This document shows positions 14,341-21,290 of a DNA stretch of 23,356 nucleotides, in pieces. The number at the start of each line of letters is the position of its first letter. Position 1 is the first letter of the stretch. This DNA is from an uncultured Flavobacteriales bacterium (GTDB taxonomy: Bacteria > Bacteroidota > Bacteroidia > Flavobacteriales_D > Sanyastnellaceae): the NCBI GenBank assembly GCA_937996585.1, contig CALKUW010000240.1, positions 1 through 23,356 of the forward strand, in the 5' to 3' direction. The notes under the pieces were generated by a model. That model was not told where the DNA came from, ran no database searches, and saw nothing but the letters and a program-made list of their open reading frames with translations. Made by a program: the position numbers and the translations under genes.

Positions 14341-15243
14341 ATGAACAAGGCCATTCCTGTTCTGGACGCTTCCGCCTTCCTTGCGGGGGATGAAGGCGCC
14401 CAGCAGACTTTTCCCGCCGCATTGCGCGCCGCCTTCGAGACCTACGGCTTCGTCACCTTGGAGGGACACGGCTTGGGTGATGCGGGCATCTCGGAAACCT
14501 ACAAGGCGGCCGAGTCCTTTTTCGGCTTGCCCGTCGAACGCAAGTTGACGGTCAGCAAACCCGGTGTGGGCGGAAACTTCGGATACACACCATTCGGACA
14601 GGAGCATGCAAAGGACGATGCCCGGGCCGACCTCAAGGAATTCTACCATTTTGCACAGACCCACTACGACCAACCCGAGTGCGCGGATGTCCCGGCATTC
14701 GCGTTCTCCGGTCGTGCCCTGTACGGTGAATTGGAAACCCTGGCTGCGCGGCTTCTCGAGGCCGTTGCACTTTCACTTGACCTGGACCGCGGTTACTTCA
14801 CCGAATTCGTCAACGGCGGCAACAGCATTCTCCGCGTGTTGCATTACCCACCTGCACCCGATGCACCTGACGACGCTCCCCGTGCCGGCAGCCATGAAGA
14901 CATCAACCTGATCACCCTTTTGGTTGGAAGCTCGGCTGACGGGCTGGAGGTGCTTGACAAGGATGGCGATTGGATTCCCGTCCGCGCCCACGCCCGAAAC
15001 CTCACGGTCAACGTAGGCGACATGCTCCAGAACCTAACGGGTGGTGTGCTGCGTTCCACCACGCACCGGGTCGTCCTGCCTCCGGGTGAAGGGCGGAACC
15101 GGTCACGCTACAGCCTGCCGTTCTTCCTGCATCCCAAGGGCCCCATGCCCCTCGACCCCATCATGGGCGATGACGTGAAATATCCAAAGTGGACCGCAGC
15201 TGAATTCCTCGATCATCGCCTCAGGGAGATCGGACTGAAATAA
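14341..15243 (+). CDS. Isopenicillin N synthase-type 2-oxoglutarate/Fe(II) oxygenase
   Basis: A 300-residue non-heme iron oxygenase of the IPNS/ACC oxidase/gibberellin oxidase family. A DIOX_N-type N-terminal region (IPVLDASAFL; AAFETYGFVTLEGHGL at about 30-45) precedes the double-stranded beta-helix with the iron triad H185 and D187 (SHEDINLITLL) and H242 (STTHRVV), and the 2-oxoglutarate-binding R256-x-S258 (SRYSLPFF). All catalytic residues are present. The ATG at 14341 is preferred because a strong -7-like element ends 4 nt before it and the earlier in-frame codons fall inside the upstream glycosyltransferase. The substrate is unknown. The YeeE-like gene starts 7 nt after its stop, so the oxygenase may act on a sulfur compound, but this is inference from position alone. 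Confidence 0.9.
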   Translation: MNKAIPVLDASAFLAGDEGAQQTFPAALRAAFETYGFVTLEGHGLGDAGISETYKAAESFFGLPVERKLTVSKPGVGGNFGYTPFGQEHAKDDARADLKEFYHFAQTHYDQPECADVPAFAFSGRALYGELETLAARLLEAVALSLDLDRGYFTEFVNGGNSILRVLHYPPAPDAPDDAPRAGSHEDINLITLLVGSSADGLEVLDKDGDWIPVRAHARNLTVNVGDMLQNLTGGVLRSTTHRVVLPPGEGRNRSRYSLPFFLHPKGPMPLDPIMGDDVKYPKWTAAEFLDHRLREIGLK

Positions 15244-15250
15244 GCGCCAC

Positions 15251-15814
15251 ATGCTTGATTTGCAGCCTTGGCCCTGGTATGTGACCGGGCCCATCATCGC
15301 CGTCACCATGGCCACCCTGCTCCTGAGCGGCCGCCGGTTCGGAATCAGCTCCAACCTGCGGACGATGTGTACCATCGCCGGCGCCGGAAAGGTTTCGGAC
15401 TACTTCAAGTTCAATTGGAAGTCGCAATCCTGGAACCTGATTTTCATCCTTGGAACGGTAGCCGGAGGCGCCATTGCACGCTTCCTGCTGCTCTCGCCTG
15501 GACCCGTGGATATCAATCCCGATACCGCAAGCGCACTCCAATCCATAGGCATAGAAGACGCAGGCAACGCCTATGCCCCCTCCATCCTCTTCGGCCCGGA
15601 CGCATGGCACCATCCGGTGGCCTTGGCAATGTTGCTGCTCGGAGGTCTATGCGTTGGTTTTGGGACGCGATGGGCCAATGGCTGCACCAGCGGTCATGCC
15701 ATCAGCGGATTGAGTGCCCTGCAATGGCCCAGCCTTATTGCTGTCGTCGGTTTCTTCCTTGGGGGCCTTGTTGTATCCCAAGGTTTGTTGCCCATCCTGT
15801 TGCCCCTGCTCTGA
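15251..15814 (+). CDS. YeeE/YedE family transporter, N-terminal half protein
   Basis: A 187-residue membrane protein with the YeeE/YedE (Sulf_transp) motif GFGTRWANGCTSGHAISGLS (136-155). Hydrophobic helices lie at about 11-26, 63-81, 125-139 and 161-187, and conserved cysteines at Cys40 (RTMCTIAG) and Cys145. Characterised YeeE/TsuA proteins take up thiosulfate through a relay of conserved cysteines in one polypeptide of about 330-400 residues; here the same motifs are divided between this gene and the next. Split pairs of this kind are common in Bacteroidota. The gene starts 7 nt after the oxygenase stop, and the partner gene starts 1 nt after this one ends. No rhodanese or persulfide dioxygenase, frequent partners, is nearby. 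Confidence 0.9.
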   Translation: MLDLQPWPWYVTGPIIAVTMATLLLSGRRFGISSNLRTMCTIAGAGKVSDYFKFNWKSQSWNLIFILGTVAGGAIARFLLLSPGPVDINPDTASALQSIGIEDAGNAYAPSILFGPDAWHHPVALAMLLLGGLCVGFGTRWANGCTSGHAISGLSALQWPSLIAVVGFFLGGLVVSQGLLPILLPLL

Positions 15815-15815
15815 C

Positions 15816-16223
15816 ATGTTGAGGATATTCTTGCTCGGCTCCATTTTCGGAATCACCCTGACCATGGGGGAAGTCATCAGCTGGTTCCGCATCCAGGAGA
15901 TGTTCAGGTTCGAATCGTTCCACATGTACGGGGTCATCGGAGGCGCCGTCGTTTTGGGCGTGCTGTTCAACCTCGCTGCCAAAAGGGGCCAGTGGAAGGC
16001 AGAAGGCGGGAAGCCGCTGGACATCTATCAATACGAATTCGGCTGGAAACGCTACCTGCTCGGCGGCACTGTCTTCGGGATGGGCTGGGCCATCACGGGA
16101 GCCTGCCCTGGTCCCCTTTTCATCACCCTCGGCGCAGGATATTGGCCCATCGTCATTGCCATCATCGGCGCCCTGATCGGCACCTTTCTCTACGGCATTG
16201 TCATGCGCAACCTGCCGCATTGA
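15816..16223 (+). CDS. YeeE/YedE transporter second half (DUF6691-like)
   Basis: A 135-residue membrane protein with helices at about 3-18, 38-54, 80-95 and 109-129, containing the second YeeE/YedE motif GMGWAITGACPGPLF (88-102) with Cys97. Together with the preceding protein it makes up a complete cysteine set of the thiosulfate-type channel, and the two are presumed to work as a heterodimer. The ATG at 15816 lies one base after the TGA of the first half, so translation is probably coupled. It is the last gene of this unit; the next gene follows after 110 nt with its own candidate promoter. Confidence 0.88.
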   Translation: MLRIFLLGSIFGITLTMGEVISWFRIQEMFRFESFHMYGVIGGAVVLGVLFNLAAKRGQWKAEGGKPLDIYQYEFGWKRYLLGGTVFGMGWAITGACPGPLFITLGAGYWPIVIAIIGALIGTFLYGIVMRNLPH

Positions 16224-16299
16224 ACTCGGACCGAACGAGTAGCCACCGCAAGTAGGATTTCTTAAGAGGCCGGCGCGCCATAAAGCCCCATCGGATGAG

Positions 16300-16307
16300 T
16301 TATTTCG
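16300..16307 (+). promoter_or_regulatory. Candidate -7 element (TTATTTCG) upstream of the DegQ gene
   Basis: TTATTTCG shares ATTTCG with the elements before the aminotransferase and folP genes. If used, the mRNA would begin near 16312, giving about a 22-nt leader to the ATG at 16334 and excluding the in-frame ATG at 16295. This is a weak, degenerate match. Confidence 0.25.
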
Positions 16308-16333
16308 ATGGCATCAACGCGCGTACCCGCCAC

Positions 16334-17842
16334 ATGAAAAACATCCTCGGCATTCTCGGCATTTCCTTTTTCTCGGCCACGTTGGGAGGACTCATGGTCA
16401 CGAAGCTGGACCAGCAAGAACCGTCCGCCCCGACCGTGACACCGGTAGTTCATTCTTCCCTTTCCCCAGGCACGATGCATCGACCAACCCCGATGCTCGC
16501 GTCAGCAACGCATACCGAAGGCCTCCCCCATTTCCGTGATGCGGCTCACCGTGCCCTGGATGCCGTGGTCCATGTCCGCACCGCCCAATCCGTGTCTCCA
16601 AGCCAAGGATGGTCCACGTGGTATGGCTTCTTTCAGCAGCCGAGTGCTCCTGAGCGGGTCCAGATGGGATCCGGGAGTGGCGTGATCATTGACAGGGAGG
16701 GGTTCATCGTGACCAACCACCACGTCATTGAAGGCGCGGATGTGGTGGAGGTCGGACTGAATGACAACCGGACCTTGCCCGCGCAGATCGTGGGGGCCGA
16801 TCCTACGACGGACATCGCTGTTCTCAAGGTCGATGCAGACCAATTGAACGCCGTGGATTGGGGCGACAGTGACGCCGTACAGGTCGGCGATTGGGTGTTG
16901 GCCGTGGGCAACCCCTTCGACCTCACCAGCACGGTCACGGCAGGGATTGTCTCGGCCAAGGCCCGCGACATCCAGCTGCTCCGCCCCGATTTCGACCGTT
17001 CCCTCTTCCCCATCGAGAGCTTCATCCAGACCGACGCCGCCGTCAATCCGGGCAACAGCGGTGGCGCCCTGGTGGACACCCAAGGTCAGCTCATCGGCAT
17101 CAATACGGCCATCGCCTCCCGCACCGGGAGTTACGCCGGCTATGCCTTTGCCGTCCCGAGCAACCTCGCCCGGAAGGTGGCCACGGACCTCATCGAGTTC
17201 GGCGCAGTTCAGCGGGCCTACCTGGGCGTGGGCATCCGACCGGTGGACGAAATGCTCGCGGAACGGCTGGCACTGCCCCGTGTGGCAGGCGTTCTCGTGA
17301 CGAACGTCTTCGACGAGAGTGGTGCGGAACTCGCAGGTATTGAACCGGGAGACGTCATCCTCAGCGTCGGAGGCACGTCCACATCGACCATGCCCCAACT
17401 GCTTGAACGCGTCAATCGATACCGTCCCGGGCAGGTGACCGAAGTTGAGCTTTGGAGGGAAGGCGATACCGTGCTCCTCACCGTCGAGCTCGGTACCCGT
17501 GAAGGGACATCCACAGGAGTGAAACCGGAAACACCGGACGACACTGCTACTCTGGACAATGGTCCCACGGACGATGTGGCCACCATCTGGGGTTGCAGGC
17601 TGCGCAGCTGCAGTGAAGGCAAGTCCGGGGTTGAGGTCATCGACCCCGGCCTGGGACCGTTCGCAAAAGCCGGAATCCGGGCGGGAACGGTCATCCTGAC
17701 CGTGGACGGGAAGACCACGGATGGCGTGGACGAATTCGCCGCTGCCTTGTCAAACTCGGCAAAGGGCAATGCTCCCGGTATTCTCCTTGAGGGGCGCGAC
17801 CCTGACGGAAAACCTGCCTGGTTTGGTGTCGCCATCGACTGA
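16334..17842 (+). CDS. DegP/DegQ (HtrA) family periplasmic serine protease
   Basis: A 502-residue trypsin-like protease and chaperone of the HtrA family, which degrades misfolded envelope proteins. After an N-terminal membrane or signal segment (about 4-22) comes a low-complexity linker, then the protease domain with catalytic His130 (TNHHVIEG), Asp160 (TTDIAVLK) and Ser242 (NPGNSGGAL). Two PDZ domains follow, at about 296-385 (YLGVGIRPVDEM...) and about 430-500 (GVEVIDPGLG...). An ATG at 16295 would add 13 charged residues before the signal segment; I prefer 16334 because the hydrophobic segment then begins directly and a candidate promoter lies between the two. A LON-domain protein gene follows 48 nt later. 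Confidence 0.93.
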   Translation: MKNILGILGISFFSATLGGLMVTKLDQQEPSAPTVTPVVHSSLSPGTMHRPTPMLASATHTEGLPHFRDAAHRALDAVVHVRTAQSVSPSQGWSTWYGFFQQPSAPERVQMGSGSGVIIDREGFIVTNHHVIEGADVVEVGLNDNRTLPAQIVGADPTTDIAVLKVDADQLNAVDWGDSDAVQVGDWVLAVGNPFDLTSTVTAGIVSAKARDIQLLRPDFDRSLFPIESFIQTDAAVNPGNSGGALVDTQGQLIGINTAIASRTGSYAGYAFAVPSNLARKVATDLIEFGAVQRAYLGVGIRPVDEMLAERLALPRVAGVLVTNVFDESGAELAGIEPGDVILSVGGTSTSTMPQLLERVNRYRPGQVTEVELWREGDTVLLTVELGTREGTSTGVKPETPDDTATLDNGPTDDVATIWGCRLRSCSEGKSGVEVIDPGLGPFAKAGIRAGTVILTVDGKTTDGVDEFAAALSNSAKGNAPGILLEGRDPDGKPAWFGVAID

Positions 17843-17890
17843 CCCGTTCACCTTCAGGTCTTCCCCTCATTCTGGCGTATATTCAAGGAG

Positions 17891-18514
17891 ATGGCTGGTC
17901 GTGCTTTTTCCCTTCCCCTTTTTCCACTCGGCGTTTTTCTGCTGCCGGGTGAGCGGACGGGGTTGCACATTTTCGAGCCCCGCTACCGGCAGCTCGTAGG
18001 GGAATTGGAATCAGCCCTGGCAGACGGCAAGGAGGAAAACAACCGCTTCGGAATCCCCTTCCACCACGACGACGTGACGGCGTCCACGGGCACGCTCGTC
18101 AGGCTCGTCGAAGTGAAAAAGGTGCACCCGGGTGGCCGAAAGGACATCGTGGTCGAATGCGTCGGCCATTTCGAGACCACGCGATTCCAGTCCACCTTCG
18201 ACACCAAGCCCTACCCCGGCGGCGACGTCATCGAGCGGCACATTGACCTCGACGTGGGGCTGACACTCCGGCAACAGGCCAAGGTGTCGCGCATCAAGGA
18301 ACTTCTTTCCGGAAAGGACATTGACGTGGATGCCCTGCGTGGAGAAACCTTGGAGGACCTCACAGGCTGGCTGGGATTGCCACCGGCCCACAAGCACCGG
18401 CTGCTGACGGCGAGGGGGGCGGAGCGCACCTCTTTCATGGACAGTGTGCTCCGATGGACCATTCTCGTCTTGCAGCAGGAGGCACATATCAAGGGCGGCT
18501 TCTTCCCAAATTGA
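17891..18514 (+). CDS. Stand-alone LON substrate-binding domain protein
   Basis: A 207-residue protein that resembles only the N-terminal substrate-recognition domain of Lon (PF02190). It opens with LPLFPLGVFLLPGERTGLHIFEPRYRQLV (8-36), the typical domain start, followed by FGIPFHH and TGTLVRLVEVKKVHPGGRKDIVVEC strands and a C-terminal helical bundle. There is no AAA+ or protease part. Such free domains occur widely, and their function is mostly unknown; they may recognise unfolded or specific proteins. Placement 48 nt downstream of a DegQ protease is suggestive of protein quality control but not proof. TATATTCA 5 nt before the ATG (17878-17885) is a weak -7-like element, and AGGAG abuts the start too closely to be a normal ribosome-binding site. 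Confidence 0.85.
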   Translation: MAGRAFSLPLFPLGVFLLPGERTGLHIFEPRYRQLVGELESALADGKEENNRFGIPFHHDDVTASTGTLVRLVEVKKVHPGGRKDIVVECVGHFETTRFQSTFDTKPYPGGDVIERHIDLDVGLTLRQQAKVSRIKELLSGKDIDVDALRGETLEDLTGWLGLPPAHKHRLLTARGAERTSFMDSVLRWTILVLQQEAHIKGGFFPN

Positions 18515-18538
18515 TGTACCGCACGATGGGCACCGGGC

Positions 18539-18546
18539 TATCTTTG
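18539..18546 (+). promoter_or_regulatory. Candidate -7 element (TATCTTTG) for the lipoprotein-argS cluster
   Basis: TATCTTTG is an exact TAnnTTTG match and ends 4 nt before the ATG at 18551, which would make the cluster mRNA leaderless. A TTG at 18511-18513 lies 25 nt upstream, further than the usual 19-21, so the -33 is unconvincing. Confidence 0.5.
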
Positions 18547-18550
18547 AAGC

Positions 18551-19396
18551 ATGTCGTTCGCGCCCCCCATCGATTCCCTGTGCCAGTGGACTGAATCACG
18601 CCGCGTCACCTCCATTTTCCTCTGGTGTACGGCACTGATGCTCGCAGGCTGTGGCGATGGTGTGCTTTCGCAAGGTGACGGTTGGGCGGCATCCGACTAT
18701 CAGGATCCGATGCACCCGCAGTACATGGCGACGCCTACGGTGGTCAACTTTCCTGACTCCGCCCGCGTCTTCCTCAGCGAGGAGGAGTATGCCGAATTCC
18801 GTGAAGACCTCTTCGGATTCCTCGAATCCAACAATGAAAGTCAATTCGAGCGGCATTTCGGGGAATACTACATCCCGGAAACCTTCAAGAACGACTCCAT
18901 TTTCGATCTGTATGTGACGATGTGGACCCGTTGGGACAGCATTGGTGTCTCCACCCGCCTCGACCATTGGACCCTGCTCTACGCTTCGCCGTTCTTCGAG
19001 GGGGAGATCTATGACGTTTGCCTTGCGGAAATCGACCTGCGGCACCATGTGGTCTTCCAGAAACGCTGGACGGGCAACTACCGGAATTTCGGCCGCACCC
19101 TCGGCGAACGGTACCCTGGGGCGACCATCAGCTACATGGATACGACCTATGTGGAAGCTGGAGGAGACACCATCCTGAAGCGGCACATCACGGCGCAGAC
19201 GCGGCGTTTCCTCTATGGCGTCAGGGCGCATCAACCCGACTCCATCAGGACCGCGGGCATCAAATGGCTGAACGACGGGTGGCAACTCGTTCCGGATGTT
19301 GTGGCGATCATGGACTCGGCGGCCGTCACAAGTGCACAGGAGCACCAGGTCGAATTCGGTACGCTTGAAGAACGGCCGCGGGTTTCCGGCCGTTGA
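18551..19396 (+). CDS. Lipoprotein of unknown function
   Basis: A 281-residue protein I do not recognise. The N-terminus has a type II signal: Arg-Arg at 17-18, a hydrophobic core VTSIFLWCTALML and lipobox LAGC with Cys34. The mature part is acidic and aromatic-rich (EEEYAEFREDLFGF, SNNESQFERHFGEYYIPE, VTMWTRWDSI, DHWTLLYASPFFEG), with a C-terminal region rich in beta-type segments and no zinc or nucleotide motif. It should be attached to the inner or outer membrane. Its TGA overlaps the ATG of the next gene by one base (TGATG), so it is coupled to the two amidino-hydrolases and argS. Whether it shares a function with them is unknown. Confidence 0.72.
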   Translation: MSFAPPIDSLCQWTESRRVTSIFLWCTALMLAGCGDGVLSQGDGWAASDYQDPMHPQYMATPTVVNFPDSARVFLSEEEYAEFREDLFGFLESNNESQFERHFGEYYIPETFKNDSIFDLYVTMWTRWDSIGVSTRLDHWTLLYASPFFEGEIYDVCLAEIDLRHHVVFQKRWTGNYRNFGRTLGERYPGATISYMDTTYVEAGGDTILKRHITAQTRRFLYGVRAHQPDSIRTAGIKWLNDGWQLVPDVVAIMDSAAVTSAQEHQVEFGTLEERPRVSGR

Positions 19397-20319
19397 TGCG
19401 CATCGCGCAAATGGAGGCTAACGCATTGAACATACCGAACGAATGGTCACCGCTGCGGCGGGTGGTCGTCGGCCATGGCAGGTCCATGGGGCCCAGCCCC
19501 AATCTCGCCTCGGCCTTTGACCCCACGTCCAAGTGGCACCTCAGCAAGGGCACCTATCCAAATCAGAAGGCCGTAGCCGAACAGCTCGATGGACTGGCCG
19601 CCACATTGGAGGAACACGGGGTGGAAGTCTGGCGTCCCCAAGACTTGCCGGATGCGGAGCAGATCTTTGCCCGGGATGTCGGTCTGGTCATCGATGACGT
19701 CTTCATTCGCTCGAGGACCATCGAAGAGCGACAGCACGAGTGGGAAGGTGTCGCTCCCCTACTGGAGGGCATCACCTGGCAGGAATTGCCTGGTGGAGTG
19801 CAGCTCGAGGGTGGGGATACCGTAGTGTTGGATGAGGCCATTGTCGTCGGCATTACGCGAAAAGACGAGTGGAAGGACTTGCAGGTGGCGAGAACATCGC
19901 CGTCGGCCCTCCCTTTCCTGGCTTCATTGTTCCCCGAGCGGGACGTCATCGGGATCGAGTTGGCCAAGCACGATACAGACCCCCTGAAATGTGCGCTCCA
20001 TCTCGACTGTGCCTACATGCCGCTCGGGGGCGGACAAGCCATCATGTGTCCTGAATCTTTTGTTGAGATTGAGCAGCTCAATCTGCTCAAAAACAAGCAT
20101 TCAGAAATTTTTGAGGTTTCCGTTGAAGAGGCGGCATTGCTGCAGACCAACCTGCTGCACATTGCGCCTGACACCCTCCTGATCGACCCCGGATTCACCC
20201 GCCTTGCCGGGGTGCTCAAAGACGCGGGCTACCACCTCATCCCCTGCCCTTTGGACATGGTGGGGCGCATGGGAGGATTGTTCCGCTGCACCACCCTTCC
20301 CCTCCTCCGCCGCGATTGA
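19396..20319 (+). CDS. Amidino-hydrolase of the arginine deiminase / DDAH family
   Basis: A 307-residue member of the guanidino-group modifying superfamily (arginine deiminase, dimethylargininase, amidinotransferase), a pentein fold using a covalent thiouronium intermediate on cysteine. Visible are FARDVG (91-96), LEGGD (137-141) supplying the acidic residue, LHLDCAY with His202, and RMGGLFRCTTLPL (291-303) with the nucleophile Cys298. All catalytic positions look intact. Substrate may be arginine, methylated arginine or another guanidine compound; I cannot choose. The ATG at 19396 shares a base with the upstream TGA; a Met five codons later, nearer the family start, is possible. CtlX follows after 9 nt. 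Confidence 0.85.
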   Translation: MRIAQMEANALNIPNEWSPLRRVVVGHGRSMGPSPNLASAFDPTSKWHLSKGTYPNQKAVAEQLDGLAATLEEHGVEVWRPQDLPDAEQIFARDVGLVIDDVFIRSRTIEERQHEWEGVAPLLEGITWQELPGGVQLEGGDTVVLDEAIVVGITRKDEWKDLQVARTSPSALPFLASLFPERDVIGIELAKHDTDPLKCALHLDCAYMPLGGGQAIMCPESFVEIEQLNLLKNKHSEIFEVSVEEAALLQTNLLHIAPDTLLIDPGFTRLAGVLKDAGYHLIPCPLDMVGRMGGLFRCTTLPLLRRD

Positions 20320-20328
20320 TTCCGGACC

Positions 20329-21288
20329 ATGACGACAGACGCACAACCCGCCCTGCAATCCACGGACCTCATCATGATGGTGCGCCCCGCCTCCTTTCGG
20401 ATGAATGAGCAGACGGCCGTGAACAACGCCTATCAGCAATCCGGTGACGGTGAGGTGAACGCCATGGAGATCGCGCAGGAGGAATTCGACGGGGTCGTCG
20501 CCGCACTCGAGGGGCAAGGTGTGCGCGTAGCGGCTTATGACGATGACCCCGATGCCGATACGCCCGATGCGCTCTTTCCCAACAACTGGGTCAGCTTCCA
20601 CAGGGATGGCCGTGTAGGGCTGTACCCCATGTTCGCGCCGAACCGGCGCAAGGAACGCAGGGAGTCCCTGCTGCACATGCTGGCGGAGGACCACAACCTC
20701 GATATGCGCGAATGGGTGGACTTCACCGAGTTCGAGTCCCATGACGTCTTCCTCGAGGGCACGGGCAGCCTCATCCTCGACCGCATCAACCGGGTGGCCT
20801 ATGCGGCCATCAGCCCCAGAACGGAATTGCAGGCGGCATACCAATGGTGCGAGGTGATGGACTACACCCTGATCGACTTCACCGCATACCAGACCACCGG
20901 GGACACTCAGGACCCGATCTACCACACCAATGTCATGCTGGCGATCGGCACGGAATGGGCGGTCGTCTGCGCCGACATCATCCGGGATGCCGACGAGCGG
21001 GCCAAGGTGCTGGAAGCCCTGCGCCAAACTGGTCGCACCGTGGTGGAAATCAGTGCGGAACAAGTCAATGGTTTTGCGGGTAATGTGCTCGAAGTGCGCA
21101 ACGCGGATCAACATCCACTCATCGCCATGTCCAGTGCGGCCCATGGCGCTTTCACCGAAGAACAGCGCGCCGTGCTTGAATCCCATGCCCGCATCGTCCA
21201 CGCCCCCATCCCCACCATCGAGCGGCTCGGAGGTGGGTCCGTGCGGTGCATGCTCGCGGAAGTCTTCCTGCCACAGAACCCCTCTTGA
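20329..21288 (+). CDS. ctlX: CtlX-like citrulline utilization hydrolase (arginine deiminase-related)
   Basis: A 319-residue paralogue from the same superfamily, matching the Bacteroidota/Proteobacteria family named CtlX. Motifs are PDALFPNNW (79-87), a family hallmark, LEGTGS (142-147), IYHTNVML with His199, and LGGGSVRCMLAEVFLP (300-315) with nucleophile Cys307. CtlX has been linked to citrulline use by genetic context; the exact reaction is not settled to my knowledge. It lies 9 nt after the first hydrolase and 2 nt before argS, so it is surely in the same transcript. The two hydrolases share little outside the motifs and probably have different substrates. Confidence 0.88.
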   Translation: MTTDAQPALQSTDLIMMVRPASFRMNEQTAVNNAYQQSGDGEVNAMEIAQEEFDGVVAALEGQGVRVAAYDDDPDADTPDALFPNNWVSFHRDGRVGLYPMFAPNRRKERRESLLHMLAEDHNLDMREWVDFTEFESHDVFLEGTGSLILDRINRVAYAAISPRTELQAAYQWCEVMDYTLIDFTAYQTTGDTQDPIYHTNVMLAIGTEWAVVCADIIRDADERAKVLEALRQTGRTVVEISAEQVNGFAGNVLEVRNADQHPLIAMSSAAHGAFTEEQRAVLESHARIVHAPIPTIERLGGGSVRCMLAEVFLPQNPS

Positions 21289-21290
21289 CC

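Noticed and set aside
16272..16279. GGCGCGCC palindrome between the YeeE/YedE and DegQ genes
   Set aside because: An isolated 8-bp GC palindrome is expected by chance in this composition, and no T-run follows to make it a terminator.
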